Shown one piece after another: positions 29,636-40,393 of a stretch of DNA of 64,000 nucleotides. Under the pieces are notes generated by a model, which was not told the DNA's origin, made no database searches, and saw only the letters and a program-made list of their open reading frames with translations. Within the stretch, counting starts at the first letter, position 1. Every line of letters begins with the position of its first letter. Origin of the DNA: Paraburkholderia phenazinium (lineage in GTDB: Bacteria; Pseudomonadota; Gammaproteobacteria; Burkholderiales; Burkholderiaceae). The stretch covers positions 3,608,063 to 3,672,062 of the forward strand of contig NZ_FSRU01000002.1 of assembly GCF_900142845.1 (NCBI RefSeq), read 5' to 3'. Made by a program: the position numbers and the translations under genes.

Positions 29636-29931
29636 GGAGTTTCTCTAGAAATCAGTGGGTTGCGTCGTGTGTCGGGTCGTCAGGTGAGGGTGCCGGGGGC
29701 AGTCATCAAGACGCTGCCGCGCAGCGCAACGGGACGAGACAGCGCAGCAAATCGGGGCGTTGGCTCAACGATTCTGTGCGGGTTTTGTCACGGAAGCCGC
29801 AATTGTAACTCTTTCAGGCGGCCCGCCCACCGGCGGAGCGTGGAAGACGGGCGCCGGCATGAGCCCCCAGCCGGCCCAAATGCCGCATTTCCCGATCCGG
29901 CCCCGCCACCCCCCACGGCTATAATGCGTGC

Positions 29932-31104
29932 ATGACTGCACACCTTCAGACCTTTGACGTCGCCGTGATCGGCGGCGGGCTCGTCGGCAAGACTGCGGCG
30001 CTTGCGTTGACGCAAGGCGGCTTGCGCGTGGCGCTCCTCGCGCAGCCCTGCGCGCCGCTGCCGGCCGGCGCGGCTTTCGACGCGCGGGTCTACGCCCTGT
30101 CCGCCAGTTCGCAGGCCCTGTTGGAACGCTTGCGGGTCTGGCAGGCGCTCGACACCTCGCGCCTCGGCCCCGTCTACGACATGCGCGTCTATGGCGACGC
30201 CCACGCCGAGCTTCATTTCTCGGCGTTCCAGGCATCCGTGCCGCAGTTGGCGTGGATTGCGGAGTCGTCGCTGATCGAGCGCGCACTTGATGCCGCGCTG
30301 CGCTTCCAACCCAATCTGGAATGGATCGACACGCGTGCCCAAGGGCTCGACGTCAAGCCTGACGGCGCGACCATCGGCCTTGCCAACGGCAAGGTGCTGG
30401 AAGCGGATCTGGTGGTCGGCGCGGATGGCGCCCATTCGTGGGTGCGGGCGCAGATCGGCTCCAAGGTCATCCGGCGCGACTACAAGCAGACCGGCGTGGT
30501 CGCCAATTTCAAAGCTGAAAAGCCGCACGGCGAGACGGCGTACCAATGGTTCAAGGACGGCGAGATCGTTGCCTTGCTGCCGCTGCCTGACGGACACGTT
30601 TCGCTTGTCTGGTCGGCGCGCACCGAGCATGCGGACGAACTGCTCGCGCTCGATCCGGCGCAACTGGCTGCGGAAGTGGAGCGCGTGACCGGCGGCCAGG
30701 TCGGTGCGCTCGACTGCGTGACGCCCGCGAAGGGCTTTCCGCTTGCGCTGCAAACCGTCGACCGGCTCGTGGCGCCGCGCGTCGCGCTGGTGGGCGACGC
30801 GGCGCATCTGATTCATCCGCTCGCCGGCCAGGGCATGAACCTTGGACTGCGCGACGTCGCGGCGCTGGCCGACACGGTCGCCGGCAAGGAAGCGTTCCGG
30901 GATCTCGGCGACACCGTATTGCTGCGCCGTTACGAACGGGCGCGCCGTGAGGACATCCGCGCGCTGATGGTCGCTACCGACGGCCTGCAAAAGCTCTTTT
31001 CGGTGCCCGGCCCGGTGGCTCGCGTGCTGCGTAACACCGGTATGGCTTTCGTGGGGGCGCAGCCGCTGCTCAAGCGCTGGCTGGTTTCGGCGGCGCTGGG
31101 GTAG
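29932..31104 (+). CDS. UbiH/UbiF/VisC-family FAD-dependent hydroxylase
   Basis: A 390-residue flavoprotein monooxygenase. The N-terminal FAD dinucleotide fold is DVAVIGGGLVGKTAALALTQ, the middle DG motif is DLVVGADGAHSWVRAQIG, and the second FAD motif is VALVGDAAHLIHPLAGQGMN. These place it among the aromatic hydroxylases of ubiquinone synthesis (UbiH, UbiI, UbiF, UbiM). Which ring position it hydroxylates cannot be decided here. It is followed 134 bp later by a DsbC-like gene on the same strand. Confidence 0.9.
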   Translation: MTAHLQTFDVAVIGGGLVGKTAALALTQGGLRVALLAQPCAPLPAGAAFDARVYALSASSQALLERLRVWQALDTSRLGPVYDMRVYGDAHAELHFSAFQASVPQLAWIAESSLIERALDAALRFQPNLEWIDTRAQGLDVKPDGATIGLANGKVLEADLVVGADGAHSWVRAQIGSKVIRRDYKQTGVVANFKAEKPHGETAYQWFKDGEIVALLPLPDGHVSLVWSARTEHADELLALDPAQLAAEVERVTGGQVGALDCVTPAKGFPLALQTVDRLVAPRVALVGDAAHLIHPLAGQGMNLGLRDVAALADTVAGKEAFRDLGDTVLLRRYERARREDIRALMVATDGLQKLFSVPGPVARVLRNTGMAFVGAQPLLKRWLVSAALG

Positions 31105-31238
31105 GGGTTGTAGCCTGTTCGGTCCGCCACATTAGGCCGGCGGCGCGCGAGTATGATGAACGGATGGGCCGCACGCCTGTCCGAGACGTACAGATCGAAG
31201 ACGCGTGACGCGTGTTCGAATGAACCAGGGAATTCAGT

Positions 31239-31967
31239 ATGAAAAAGCACTTCCGTATCGCCGCGCTTGCATTGACCGTGGCCATTGCGACGCTCGGTTG
31301 CTCCGCGCAGGCCGACCAGGTTACCGACAAGCTCAAGACCACCTTGCAGGCGCGCCTCGGTGACGACGCAACCATCAAGAGCATCGCGAAGTCGCCGATC
31401 GCCGGCTTGTACGAGGTCAACCTCGGCACGCAGATCGTGTATAGCGACGCCAACGGCGACTATCTGGTACTGGGCGATATCGTCGACGCGAAAACCCGCA
31501 AGAACCTGACCGAGGCGCGTCTGTCCGAAACCAACCGGATCGACTTCGCCAGCCTGCCGTTTGCGAACGCGGTGAAAGTCGTGAAGGGCAACGGCAGCCG
31601 CAAGATCGCCGTGTTCTCGGACCCGAACTGCCCGTATTGCAAGCAGCTCGAAACCACCCTCAAGTCGGTCGACAACATCACGGTGTACACCTTCCTGTAT
31701 CCGGTGCTGTCGCCGGATTCGGCGGTGAAATCGAAGTCGATCTGGTGTTCCACCGACCGCGCCAAGGCCTGGGAAGCGTGGATGCAGGACCGTCAGGCGC
31801 CGACCGCCGCCGGCACGTGCGACACCGCCGCCATCGACAAGAATCTCGCCCTCGGCCACGCCATGAACGTGGACGGCACGCCTACCGTATTCCTCGCCGA
31901 CGGCCGCCGCCTGCCGGGCGCGGTGCCGGCCGACCGGCTGGACAAGGAACTCGCCGCGGTGCATTGA
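31239..31967 (+). CDS. dsbC: DsbC-like periplasmic thiol:disulfide interchange protein
   Basis: 242 residues with a signal peptide (RIAALALTVAIATLG, cleavage probably after AQA at 24). An N-terminal dimerisation domain (KSPIAGLYEVNLGTQIVYSD) is followed by a thioredoxin fold with active site CPYC at residues 131-134. Two further cysteines (SIWCSTD and GTCDTA) fit the structural disulfide of DsbC, and the cis-Pro is in DGTPTVFLADG. It isomerises wrong disulfides in the periplasm. The match to the DsbC family is strong. Confidence 0.9.
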   Translation: MKKHFRIAALALTVAIATLGCSAQADQVTDKLKTTLQARLGDDATIKSIAKSPIAGLYEVNLGTQIVYSDANGDYLVLGDIVDAKTRKNLTEARLSETNRIDFASLPFANAVKVVKGNGSRKIAVFSDPNCPYCKQLETTLKSVDNITVYTFLYPVLSPDSAVKSKSIWCSTDRAKAWEAWMQDRQAPTAAGTCDTAAIDKNLALGHAMNVDGTPTVFLADGRRLPGAVPADRLDKELAAVH

Positions 31968-31985
31968 GCATCGCGCATCGTCAGA

Positions 31986-32013
31986 CAGGAGGCGCACTTT
32001 GCGCCTCCTGCCG
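31986..32013 (+). terminator. Strong hairpin after dsbC
   Basis: CAGGAGGCGCA (31986-31996) and TGCGCCTCCTG (32000-32010) form a perfect 11-bp stem with a 3-base loop, followed by CCGTTT. The T run is short, so it may be an attenuating terminator between dsbC and the M61 peptidase gene. Confidence 0.6.
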
Positions 32014-32049
32014 TTTCAGGCCCCCTCATTCTTCTAACCACCCTCGCAG

Positions 32050-33840
32050 ATGAAGCCGATCCGCTACAGCATCGTTCCGAAGCAACCCGCCGCCCACCTC
32101 TTCGAAGTCACCGTCACGGTCACCGATCCCGATCCGTCCGGTCAGCGTTTCATGCTGCCGGTGTGGATCCCCGGCAGCTACATGGTGCGCGAGTTCGCCC
32201 GCAACATCGTGACGCTGCGCGCCTTCAACGAGGCTGGCCGCAAGGTGCGCGTCGAAAAGACCGACAAGCACACGTGGCAGGCGGCGCCGGTCAGCGGCGC
32301 GCTGACGCTGCGCTACGAGGTCTACGCCTGGGACCTGTCGGTGCGGGCGGCGCATCTGGACGATACGACCGGCTTTTTCAACGGCACCAGCGTGTTCCTT
32401 GCGGCGGTCGGCCACGAAGATGCCCCGTGTCTCGTGGATATCCAGAAGCCCGCCGGTCCGGCTTACCGGAGCTGGCGCGTCGCGACGGCGCTGCCGGAGG
32501 CGCGCGGTACCAGGCGCTATGGCTTCGGCGAGTACAGCGCGCAGAACTACGACGAACTGGTGGACCACCCGGTCACGCTCGGCGAGTTCGCGCTCACCAC
32601 CTTCAAGGCGCACGGCGTGCCGCACGACATCGTGATTGCCGGCCGCGTCGTGGCGCTCGACATGGCGCGCCTCGCCGCGGACCTGAAGCGCATCTGCGAA
32701 GCCCAGATCGCGCTGTTCGAACCGAAGTCGAAGAAAGCGCCGGTGGAGCGCTATGTGTTCATGACCCAGGCCGTGAGCGACGGCTACGGCGGTCTCGAAC
32801 ACCGGGCTTCGACCGCGCTGATCTGCAATCGCACCGATTTGCCGGTGGAAGGCCGCCCGCAGACCACCGAGGGTTACCGGACCTACCTCGGCCTGTGCAG
32901 CCACGAGTACTTCCACACCTGGAACGTCAAGCGCATCAAGCCGGCCGCCTTCGCGCCGTACGACCTGACGCGCGAGAACTACACCTCGCTGCTGTGGCTG
33001 TTCGAGGGGTTCACGTCCTACTACGACGATCTGATCCTCGTGCGCAGCGGCCTCATCAAGCCCGAAGAGTATTTCTCGCTGCTCGGCAAGGTAGTGGGCG
33101 GGGTGCTGCGCGGCAGCGGCCGCCTGAAGCAGACCGTCGCCGAAAGCTCGTTCGATTCCTGGATCAAATACTACCGGCAGGACGAGAACGCGCCGAACGC
33201 CGTCGTCAGCTACTACACCAAGGGCTCGCTGGTCGCGCTGGCGTTCGATCTGTCGATTCGTGCCCAGACCGGCAACCGCAAGTCGCTCGACGACGTGATG
33301 CGCCTCTTGTGGCAGCGCTTCGGTCGTGATTTCTATCGCGGCAAGCCCGTCGGCGTGACCGAGAACGAAGTCGAGGCGCTGTTCGCCGAGGCAACCGGCG
33401 CCGAGCTGGGTGCGCTGTTCGAGCAGGCGGTGCGCAGCACGCGCGACCTGCCGCTCGACACGTTGCTCGAACCGTTCGGCATTTCACTCGCACCGGAGGC
33501 GGACAGGAACGCCAGGCCGTCGCTGGGCGCACGCCTGCGGGGCGGGGCGGATTGCACGCTGGCCGCCGTGCATGACGGCAGCGCGGCGCAGAAAGCCGGC
33601 CTGTCGGCGGGCGACGTGCTGGTGGCGATCGACGGCCTGCGCGTCACTGGCGCGAATCTTGACGCGCTGCTCTCGCGCTACCTGCCGGGCGCGAAAGTGG
33701 AGGTTCACGCGTTCCGCCGCGACGAGCTGCGCACCGCGCAAGTCAAGCTGGACGGGCCTGAGGTGTCGCGCTACACGCTTGCCGTCACCGACAAGCGCAC
33801 GGCGGCGCGCAACTGGCGCGAGCGCTGGCTGGCGGGCTGA
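32050..33840 (+). CDS. M61-family metallopeptidase with PDZ domain
   Basis: A 596-residue glycyl-aminopeptidase-like protein. A beta-rich N-terminal domain (FMLPVWIPGSYMVREFARNI) precedes the zinc motif HEYFHTWNVKRIKP, with HExxH at residues 285-289 and the downstream Glu in LWLFEGFTSYYDDL. A C-terminal PDZ domain covers about residues 510-575 (AQKAGLSAGDVLVAIDGL). No signal peptide is seen, so it is probably cytoplasmic. Substrates of bacterial M61 proteins are mostly unknown. Confidence 0.9.
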   Translation: MKPIRYSIVPKQPAAHLFEVTVTVTDPDPSGQRFMLPVWIPGSYMVREFARNIVTLRAFNEAGRKVRVEKTDKHTWQAAPVSGALTLRYEVYAWDLSVRAAHLDDTTGFFNGTSVFLAAVGHEDAPCLVDIQKPAGPAYRSWRVATALPEARGTRRYGFGEYSAQNYDELVDHPVTLGEFALTTFKAHGVPHDIVIAGRVVALDMARLAADLKRICEAQIALFEPKSKKAPVERYVFMTQAVSDGYGGLEHRASTALICNRTDLPVEGRPQTTEGYRTYLGLCSHEYFHTWNVKRIKPAAFAPYDLTRENYTSLLWLFEGFTSYYDDLILVRSGLIKPEEYFSLLGKVVGGVLRGSGRLKQTVAESSFDSWIKYYRQDENAPNAVVSYYTKGSLVALAFDLSIRAQTGNRKSLDDVMRLLWQRFGRDFYRGKPVGVTENEVEALFAEATGAELGALFEQAVRSTRDLPLDTLLEPFGISLAPEADRNARPSLGARLRGGADCTLAAVHDGSAAQKAGLSAGDVLVAIDGLRVTGANLDALLSRYLPGAKVEVHAFRRDELRTAQVKLDGPEVSRYTLAVTDKRTAARNWRERWLAG

Positions 33841-34003
33841 GCGCGGCGAAATCCGGTTGGGGCCTGCTTAAATCCCGGAATTCGGCGGCGGATTGTTCTA
33901 CCCCTGCAACAATCCGTCGCTGCGGAATGGCTTTTTCGCGGACCAGTAAAAAAACACAATGGCTCCACTCGCGCAACACTGCGCGCCCCAACTGGAGTCA
34001 ACC

Positions 34004-34600
34004 ATGACCACGATCCTGCAAATCAACTCGGCAGCCCGCTCGCAAGGCGCGAACTCGACGCTGCTCGTCAACGAACTGACGGAAAAGCTGCAACAATCGA
34101 ATCCGGGCGCGAAAGTCGTCGTCCGCAACCTGCAAGCCGAACCGCTGCCGCATCTGGACGACGCCGTCCTTGGCGCGTTCTTCACGCCCGCTGACCAGCG
34201 CACGCCGGAACAAGCCGCCATCGCTGCACGTAGCGAAGCGCTGATCGCCGAACTGCAAGCCGCCGACGTCGTCGTGATCGGCGCACCGATGTACAACTTC
34301 GGTATCTCGTCGCAACTGAAGACGTACTTCGACTTCATCGCACGCGCCGGCATTACGTTCCAGTACACGGCGAACGGTCCGGAAGGCCTCGTGAAGGGCA
34401 AGAAGGTGTTCGTGGTATCGGCACGCGGCGGCAAGTACCTCGGCACGCCGAACGACAGCCAGACGCCTTACCTGAAGAGCTTCCTCGGTTTCCTCGGCAT
34501 GACGGACGTGAACTTCATCTACGCTGAAGGCCTGAACATGGGCCCGGACGCCGCTTCCGCCGCGCTGGCTGGAGCACGCGAAGCGATTGCTGCTGCGTAA
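34004..34600 (+). CDS. azoR: FMN-dependent NADH:quinone reductase / azoreductase
   Basis: A 198-residue flavodoxin-fold enzyme starting [20 protein letters not shown], with the FMN-binding segment [19 protein letters not shown] and [10 protein letters not shown]. This is the AzoR family. It reduces quinones and azo bonds by two-electron transfer from NADH and protects against electrophilic quinones. The frame is open 15 codons upstream, but the homology and an upstream GGAG-like element favour this ATG. Confidence 0.93.
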   Translation: MTTILQINSAARSQGANSTLLVNELTEKLQQSNPGAKVVVRNLQAEPLPHLDDAVLGAFFTPADQRTPEQAAIAARSEALIAELQAADVVVIGAPMYNFGISSQLKTYFDFIARAGITFQYTANGPEGLVKGKKVFVVSARGGKYLGTPNDSQTPYLKSFLGFLGMTDVNFIYAEGLNMGPDAASAALAGAREAIAAA

Positions 34601-34706
34601 GCATGGCGGAACGGTCGAGGTCCGCGTCGCGGATCTGGGCTGTTGACCGTTGACCGTGGCGATGCGGCTGCTTTTAGTAAGCGGCGCGCGCTGCGGGGCA
34701 TAAAGA

Positions 34707-34745
34707 AACGCCACGGAAGTCATGGGCTTCCGTGGCGTTTTTGTT
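34707..34745. terminator. Intrinsic terminator after azoR
   Basis: AACGCCACGGAAG (34707-34719) and CTTCCGTGGCGTT (34727-34739) form a perfect 13-bp stem followed by T5. It may also act on ung from the other side, though the A tract there is interrupted. Confidence 0.9.
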
Positions 34746-34814
34746 TCTGCGGCTGTTTCGTCGTTGCCGGTTTGGGTCGCGCGGCGTTGCCGCGTCCGGT
34801 GCGCGCGGGCGTGC

Positions 34815-35654
34815 TTAAGCGAGCATCTGCGCTTCGTCGGGCAAGCGCCAATCGATCGGCTGACGGTGGTGCTCGCTGAGATACGCATTGGCAAGCGCAA
34901 AGTGCCCGCAGCCGAGAAAGCCGCGGTGTGCCGAGAGCGGTGAGGGATGCGGCGCCTCCAGCACGTAATGCGATTTGCCGCCGAGCAGCGCCCGCTTGGC
35001 CTGCGCGTGCGCACCCCACAGCATGAACACCAGTCCATCGTGGCGCGTTGCCAGTTCGTGGATCAGCGTGTCGGTGCATTTCTCCCAGCCGCGTTTCGCG
35101 TGGCTGGCCGCTGCGTCGCGTTCGACCGTCAGCACGGTGTTCAGCAGCAGCACGCCCTGTTTCGCCCAGGCATCGAGGCAGCCGTGACGCGGCGGCTCGT
35201 GGCCCAGACTCGCGGCGATCTCCTTGAAGATGTTGCGCAGCGACGGTGGCGGCCGCACGGCCGGCGGCACGGAAAACGCCAGCCCGTGAGCCTGCGGTGT
35301 GCCGCGGTCCTCGCCGTGGTACGGGTCCTGGCCGAGGATCACTACTTTGACTTCGTCCGGGCTGGTGAGTCGTAGAGCGCGGAACACGTCGGCAGGATAG
35401 ACCGTCTTGCCGGCGACACGCTCGCCATCGACGAAACGGCACAGCGGCGCGTAAGCGTCGCTGTCCGTGAACGGTCGCAGATGCGCGCGCCATGCGGGGG
35501 GCAATGCGTCGAACTGGGCTTCGAGCAAGAGCGGCGGAGCCGATTGCGCGGAGGGCGGTAACGGCGTTTGCGGTGCAGCAACCGGATTAGACGGTTCGTC
35601 GCCAAACAGCGAGGTTTGCGACGACGGAGAACGGGTGCGGGAGGCAGAGGTCAT
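34815..35654 (-). CDS. ung: Uracil-DNA glycosylase, family 1
   Basis: 279 residues from [20 protein letters not shown]. The catalytic motif [20 protein letters not shown] contains the water-activating Asp, and the second motif [17 protein letters not shown] contains the catalytic His. It removes uracil from DNA to start base-excision repair. About 60 N-terminal residues are low-complexity and include QTSLFGDE, which resembles a beta-clamp-binding motif (QxxLF). A start at 35675 is possible. It is downstream of the CYTH gene on the same strand. Confidence 0.95.
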   Translation of the reverse strand: MTSASRTRSPSSQTSLFGDEPSNPVAAPQTPLPPSAQSAPPLLLEAQFDALPPAWRAHLRPFTDSDAYAPLCRFVDGERVAGKTVYPADVFRALRLTSPDEVKVVILGQDPYHGEDRGTPQAHGLAFSVPPAVRPPPSLRNIFKEIAASLGHEPPRHGCLDAWAKQGVLLLNTVLTVERDAAASHAKRGWEKCTDTLIHELATRHDGLVFMLWGAHAQAKRALLGGKSHYVLEAPHPSPLSAHRGFLGCGHFALANAYLSEHHRQPIDWRLPDEAQMLA

Positions 35655-35783
35655 GACGCGCAAGTGTCGCAGCAAACGGGGCGTAGCTCAAGACGCACAT
35701 GGGGATGCGCGGTTGTGGTCGCGATGGCACCCATGGCAAACCAACAGCGCGCCAGCCGTCGTCCGCAAGCGTGGAGGCGGTGC

Positions 35784-36413
35784 CTACTGTTGTTCGCGCA
35801 GTCGATACCCGCGCTGAGCCTTGCTGATATTGTCCGGGGCAAGACCGGGCACGTGTGCGCGGAGCTCATCGGCCAACGCATGCAACGCCGCCTCGTCACC
35901 GCTCTTCAACTCCAGCTCGACTTCGAGAATCGGCGCGCGCCGCGTCTCACCGTTGACCTTGGCGATCACTTCGCCCTGATCGATCGCGGCTTCGATCGTC
36001 GTGTCATGGCTGGTCACTTGCCACAGCGTCCGGGTGAAGTTGGTGCGGAACAACTCGATCAGATCCGGCGCGGCCCCGCGCAGCGCCGCCGCGACTGTGG
36101 GTTCGTCGCAGGCCTGCAGCAGGGTCTCGATTTCCAGCGCTTCGCCCGCGATCGGCATTTCCCACTCGTGCCGGCTATGCATGCCGGCGCTTGCCTCGCC
36201 TGCAGTCTTGAAGGTCTGCAGCCAGCCGTCCGGCGTGTGGCGCAGGCGCAGCGCGCTTTTCGAGCGTGCCAGCGTCAAAACCGGCGTGTCGAAGTAGATG
36301 TTCGCCAGCGCGACCGGATGCCCTGCGGCGCCGGTGCGCGCGACGAACCAGCGCGTCGCCGCGCTCAACTGCTCAGCAGGCAGTGCCAGCTTGATTTCAC
36401 GTTCGATGCCCAT
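35784..36413 (-). CDS. CYTH-domain protein (triphosphate tunnel fold)
   Basis: 209 residues starting MGIEREIKLALPAEQL, which contains the ExExK signature of CYTH proteins. SALRLRHTPDGWLQTFKTAG and RHEWEMPI supply tunnel residues, and PILEVELELKSGDEAAL gives the ExExE strand. Bacterial members are inorganic triphosphatases (YgiF-like) or class IV adenylate cyclases. No CHAD domain is attached, unlike YgiF. It begins 25 bp after trpC and is probably co-transcribed with the trp genes. The function is uncertain. Confidence 0.85.
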   Translation of the reverse strand: MGIEREIKLALPAEQLSAATRWFVARTGAAGHPVALANIYFDTPVLTLARSKSALRLRHTPDGWLQTFKTAGEASAGMHSRHEWEMPIAGEALEIETLLQACDEPTVAAALRGAAPDLIELFRTNFTRTLWQVTSHDTTIEAAIDQGEVIAKVNGETRRAPILEVELELKSGDEAALHALADELRAHVPGLAPDNISKAQRGYRLREQQ

Positions 36414-36438
36414 GGCGGTGGTTTCCAGGCAGGTCAGA

Positions 36439-37224
36439 TCAGAAAAACATCCGCGCAAGTTCCGAACCCGGCTCGTCGGCGCGCATGAACGCTTCGCCGA
36501 CGAGGAACGTGTGCACGTCCATCTCGCGTAAGCGGTCCACGTCCATGCGCGACAGGATGCCCGACTCGGTGACGACGATGCGATCGTCGGGGATCGATTC
36601 GAGCATGCCGATCGTGGTTTCAATCGACGTCTCGAACGTGCGCAGGTTGCGGTTGTTGATGCCGATCAGCGGAGTCTTCAGCGTCAGCGCTTCCATCAGC
36701 TCGTCCTTGTCGTGCACTTCCACGAGCACTGCGAGCCCCAGCGAATGTGCAAACGCTTCGAGGTCCTGCATTTGCGCGGTTTCGAGTGCGGCGGCGATCA
36801 GCAGGATCGCATCGGCGCCCATCGCGCGCGCTTCGACGATCTGATACGGATCGATGATGAAGTCTTTGCGCAGCACCGGCAGGTCGCAGGCGGCGCGCGC
36901 CTCTTCCAGATAGGCGGTGCTGCCCTGGAAAAACTGCACGTCGGTGAGGACGGACAGGCAGGCCGCGCCATGTTTCGCGTACGAACGGGCGATGTCAGCC
37001 GGCACGAAATGCTCGCGCAGCACGCCTTTGGACGGGCTCGCTTTCTTCACTTCGGCGATCACCGCGGCGTGACCGGCGGCATGTTTGGCGCGCAACGCGC
37101 CGACGAAGTCGCGCTTGTCGCGCGCCGAGGCTTCGAGGCGCAGTGCTTCGAACGGTGCGCTCAGTTCGGCCGCACGGACCTCTTGGCGCTTGACGTCGAT
37201 GATGCGTTCCAGAATGTCGCTCAT
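36439..37224 (-). CDS. trpC: Indole-3-glycerol phosphate synthase
   Basis: A 261-residue single-domain TIM barrel starting [20 protein letters not shown]. The conserved [17 protein letters not shown] carries the catalytic Lys and phosphate-binding residues, and [17 protein letters not shown] and [12 protein letters not shown] are also present. It closes the indole ring in tryptophan synthesis. It is not fused to TrpF, which is elsewhere. It is the fourth trp gene, 19 bp after trpD. Confidence 0.96.
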   Translation of the reverse strand: MSDILERIIDVKRQEVRAAELSAPFEALRLEASARDKRDFVGALRAKHAAGHAAVIAEVKKASPSKGVLREHFVPADIARSYAKHGAACLSVLTDVQFFQGSTAYLEEARAACDLPVLRKDFIIDPYQIVEARAMGADAILLIAAALETAQMQDLEAFAHSLGLAVLVEVHDKDELMEALTLKTPLIGINNRNLRTFETSIETTIGMLESIPDDRIVVTESGILSRMDVDRLREMDVHTFLVGEAFMRADEPGSELARMFF

Positions 37225-37243
37225 AGGTCTCTCGATACGGAAT

Positions 37244-38275
37244 TTAGTGCTTGAATTGCTGGGTGAAGCGAACCAGATCGTCGACTTTCGAACGAGCCTT
37301 GCCGCTTGCTATCGCTTCGCGGGCCAGTTCGATGCCGTCGGCAATCGACGCCGCCACGTTCGCCGCATAGAGCGCCGTGCCCGCGTTGAGCGTGACGATT
37401 TCACGCGCGACGCCGGGCTTGTTGTCGAGCGCTTCGAGCAGCATCAGCTTGGACTCGGCGGCGTCCGCCACTTTCAGCGTGCGGTTCGACACCATCTGCA
37501 TGCCGAAATCCTCGGGGTGAATCTCGTACTCGTGCACTTCGCCGTCGCGCAACTCGCCGACCTGCGTCGCCGCACCGAGCGAGACCTCGTCCATGCCGTC
37601 CATGCCGTAGACGACCAGCACGTGTTTGGCGCCGAGGCGCTGCATCACGCGCACCTGGATGCCGACGAGGTCCGCATGGAACACGCCCATCAACTGGTTG
37701 GGCGCGCCGGCCGGGTTGGTGAGCGGGCCGAGGATGTTGAAGATGGTCCGTACGCCGAGTTCGCGGCGCACCGGCGCGATGTTCTTCATGGCCGGGTGAT
37801 GGTTCGGCGCGAACATGAAGCCCATGCCGGTTTCAGCAATGGATGCCGCCACCTGTTCGGGCTGCAGATCGATATTGACGCCTAGCGCTTCGAGCACATC
37901 CGCGCTGCCCGACTTGCTCGATACGCTGCGCCCGCCGTGCTTGGCGACCTTGGCGCCGGCTGCGGCGGTGACGAACATCGTCGCCGTGGAGATGTTGAAG
38001 GTGTGCGCACCGTCGCCGCCGGTACCGACGATATCGACAAAGTTCGAGTTGTCCTGCACCTCCACGTGCCGGGCAAATTCACGCATCACCGTGGCGGCCG
38101 CGGTGATCTCGCCGATGGTCTCTTTTTTGACGCGCAGGCCCGTAATGATGGCGGCTGCCATCACCGGCGACAGTTCGCCGCGCATGAGGAGCCGCATCAG
38201 ATGCAGCATTTCGTCGTGGAAAATCTCGCGGTGCTCGATCGTGCGCTGCAACGCTTCCTGAGGGGTAATCGTCAT
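37244..38275 (-). CDS. trpD: Anthranilate phosphoribosyltransferase
   Basis: 343 residues from [19 protein letters not shown]. The PRPP-binding motif [17 protein letters not shown] and [20 protein letters not shown] are clear. It transfers phosphoribose from PRPP to anthranilate. The frame is open far upstream but overlaps trpG, so the ATG at 38275 is used. It lies 17 bp after trpG, and the trpEGDC order implies one transcript. Confidence 0.96.
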   Translation of the reverse strand: MTITPQEALQRTIEHREIFHDEMLHLMRLLMRGELSPVMAAAIITGLRVKKETIGEITAAATVMREFARHVEVQDNSNFVDIVGTGGDGAHTFNISTATMFVTAAAGAKVAKHGGRSVSSKSGSADVLEALGVNIDLQPEQVAASIAETGMGFMFAPNHHPAMKNIAPVRRELGVRTIFNILGPLTNPAGAPNQLMGVFHADLVGIQVRVMQRLGAKHVLVVYGMDGMDEVSLGAATQVGELRDGEVHEYEIHPEDFGMQMVSNRTLKVADAAESKLMLLEALDNKPGVAREIVTLNAGTALYAANVAASIADGIELAREAIASGKARSKVDDLVRFTQQFKH

Positions 38276-38292
38276 GATGTCGCCTCGGGTGA

Positions 38293-38886
38293 TCAAGCGT
38301 TGCGTTGGGCCGACGCGGCCTTCGACTGCTTCACGAAGTTCTCGAGCAGTGCGTGACCGTGTTCCGACAGAATGGATTCCGGGTGGAACTGCACGCCTTC
38401 GACGGCCAGTTCCTTGTGACGCACGCCCATGATCTCGCCGTCGTCGGTCCATGCGGACACTTCGAGGCAATCGGGCAGCGACTCGCGTTCGATCGCGAGC
38501 GAGTGATAGCGCGTCACGACGAAGTGCTTCGGCAGGTCGGCGAAGACGCCTTTGCAGTCGGTTTCGATCGTGCTGACCTTGCCGTGCATGATGGTCTGCG
38601 CGCGCACCACGCGGCCGCCGAATGCTTCGCCGATGGCCTGATGGCCGAGGCACACGCCGAGAATCGGCGTCTTGCCGGAGAATTCGCGCAGCACGTCGAG
38701 CGTGATGCCGGCGTGTTGCGGATTGCTCGGTCCCGGCGACAGGCAAATGCGCTCCGGGTTGAGCTTCGCGATTTCGTCCAGCGTGATTTCGTCGTTGCGA
38801 TAGGTCCGTACGTCTTCGCCGAGTTCGCCGAAGTACTGGACCAGGTTGTAGGTGAATGAGTCGTAGTTGTCGATCATCAGCAGCAT
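38293..38886 (-). CDS. trpG: Anthranilate synthase component II (glutamine amidotransferase)
   Basis: 197 residues starting [20 protein letters not shown]. The class I amidotransferase triad is present: the Cys in [17 protein letters not shown], and the His and Glu in [16 protein letters not shown]. It supplies ammonia from glutamine to TrpE. It may also serve folate synthesis (PabA role), as is common when only one such subunit exists, but this is not shown here. It is 13 bp after trpE. Confidence 0.96.
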   Translation of the reverse strand: MLLMIDNYDSFTYNLVQYFGELGEDVRTYRNDEITLDEIAKLNPERICLSPGPSNPQHAGITLDVLREFSGKTPILGVCLGHQAIGEAFGGRVVRAQTIMHGKVSTIETDCKGVFADLPKHFVVTRYHSLAIERESLPDCLEVSAWTDDGEIMGVRHKELAVEGVQFHPESILSEHGHALLENFVKQSKAASAQRNA

Positions 38887-38899
38887 GGTCTGTCTCCGG

Positions 38900-40393
38900 T
38901 CAGAAGTCGCTATCGAGGCCGTCTTGCACCTGCTCGGCGGCGCGCAGCACCGCGCGTGCCTTGTTCTCGGTCTCTTGCCATTCGGATTCGGGCACCGAAT
39001 CCGCGACGACACCCGCTGCCGCCTGCACATACAGATTACCGTTGCTGATCACGCCGGTGCGGATCGTGATGGCCAGATCCATCTCACCGGTGAACGACAG
39101 GTAGCCGACCGCGCCGCCGTACAGGCCGCGCTTCACCGGCTCGAGCTCGTCGATCAGTTCCATCGCGCGGACCTTCGGCGCGCCGGACAGCGTGCCGGCC
39201 GGGAAGGTGGCGCGCAGCACGTCGAAATTGGTGGTGCCGGGCTTCAGCTTGCCTTCGACCGAACTCACGATGTGCTGCACGTGCGAGTACTTTTCGATCA
39301 CCATCTTGTCGGTCACGATCACTGAGCCGATCTGCGCGATGCGGCCCACGTCGTTGCGCGCGAGGTCGATCAGCATGACGTGTTCGGCGATTTCCTTCGG
39401 ATCGTTCAGCAGTTCGGTGGCGAGTTCGGCGTCGCGCTCCGGCGTGTTGCCGCGCGGACGGGTACCGGCGAGCGGACGGATGGTGACGATGCGATCTTCG
39501 CCGCGCTTTTCCTGACGCACCAGAATTTCCGGCGACGCGCCGACCACGTGGAAGTCGCCGAAGTTGTAGTAGTACATGTACGGCGACGGGTTCAGCGAAC
39601 GCAGCGCGCGGTACAGGGAGAGGGGATTGTCGCGATACGGTTTCGTCAGACGTTGGCCGACTTGCACCTGCATCAGCTCGCCGGCGGCGATGTATTCCTT
39701 CGCCTTGCGCACGGCGGCCAGATAGTCGTCTTTGGCGAATTCGCGGTAGGTCTCGGTGCGCACGCTGGCGGACGTCACCGGCGGCTGCACGGTCGTGCGC
39801 AGGCGCTGGCGCAGATCGCGCAGACGCTGCTTGGCGCGGGTATAAGCCTCGGGCGTGGTCGGATCCGCGTAGACCACCAGATATAGCTTGCCCGCGAGGT
39901 TGTCGATCACCGCGACTTCTTCGGTCAGCAGGAGCTGGATGTCGGGCAGGTTCAGATCGTCCGGCGGCGCCGTGTGCGCGAGCTTTTTCTCGATGTAGCG
40001 CACCGCGTCATAGCCGAAGTAGCCGGCCAGACCGCCTGCGAAACGCGGCAGTCCCGGCCGTTGCGCCACTTTGAAGCGGCCCTGGAACTGCTGGATGAAT
40101 TCGAGCGGATCGCCTTCGTGCGTTTCGACGACCGCGCCGTCCCGCACCACTTCCGACACGCCATTGCGCGTGCGCAGCAGGGTGCGAGCCGGCAAGCCGA
40201 TGAACGAATAGCGGCCGAACCGCTCGCCGCCCACCACCGATTCGAGCAGGAACGAGTTGGCGCCGTTGCGCTCGGGTTGCGCGAGCTTCAGGTACAGCGA
40301 GAGCGGCGTTTCGAGGTCGGCGAGCGCTTCGGCGATCAGCGGGATGCGGTTGTAGCCCTCGTTCGCGAGGGACTGGAATTCGAGTTCGGTCAT
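38900..40393 (-). CDS. trpE: Anthranilate synthase component I
   Basis: 497 residues from [20 protein letters not shown]. The N-terminal feedback site has [18 protein letters not shown], including the LLES tryptophan-binding signature. The chorismate domain has [20 protein letters not shown] and [20 protein letters not shown]. It converts chorismate and ammonia to anthranilate and should be inhibited by tryptophan. AGGA lies before the ATG at 40393; one at 40411 is an alternative. A 384-bp gap upstream contains trpL and its terminator. Confidence 0.96.
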   Translation of the reverse strand: MTELEFQSLANEGYNRIPLIAEALADLETPLSLYLKLAQPERNGANSFLLESVVGGERFGRYSFIGLPARTLLRTRNGVSEVVRDGAVVETHEGDPLEFIQQFQGRFKVAQRPGLPRFAGGLAGYFGYDAVRYIEKKLAHTAPPDDLNLPDIQLLLTEEVAVIDNLAGKLYLVVYADPTTPEAYTRAKQRLRDLRQRLRTTVQPPVTSASVRTETYREFAKDDYLAAVRKAKEYIAAGELMQVQVGQRLTKPYRDNPLSLYRALRSLNPSPYMYYYNFGDFHVVGASPEILVRQEKRGEDRIVTIRPLAGTRPRGNTPERDAELATELLNDPKEIAEHVMLIDLARNDVGRIAQIGSVIVTDKMVIEKYSHVQHIVSSVEGKLKPGTTNFDVLRATFPAGTLSGAPKVRAMELIDELEPVKRGLYGGAVGYLSFTGEMDLAITIRTGVISNGNLYVQAAAGVVADSVPESEWQETENKARAVLRAAEQVQDGLDSDF

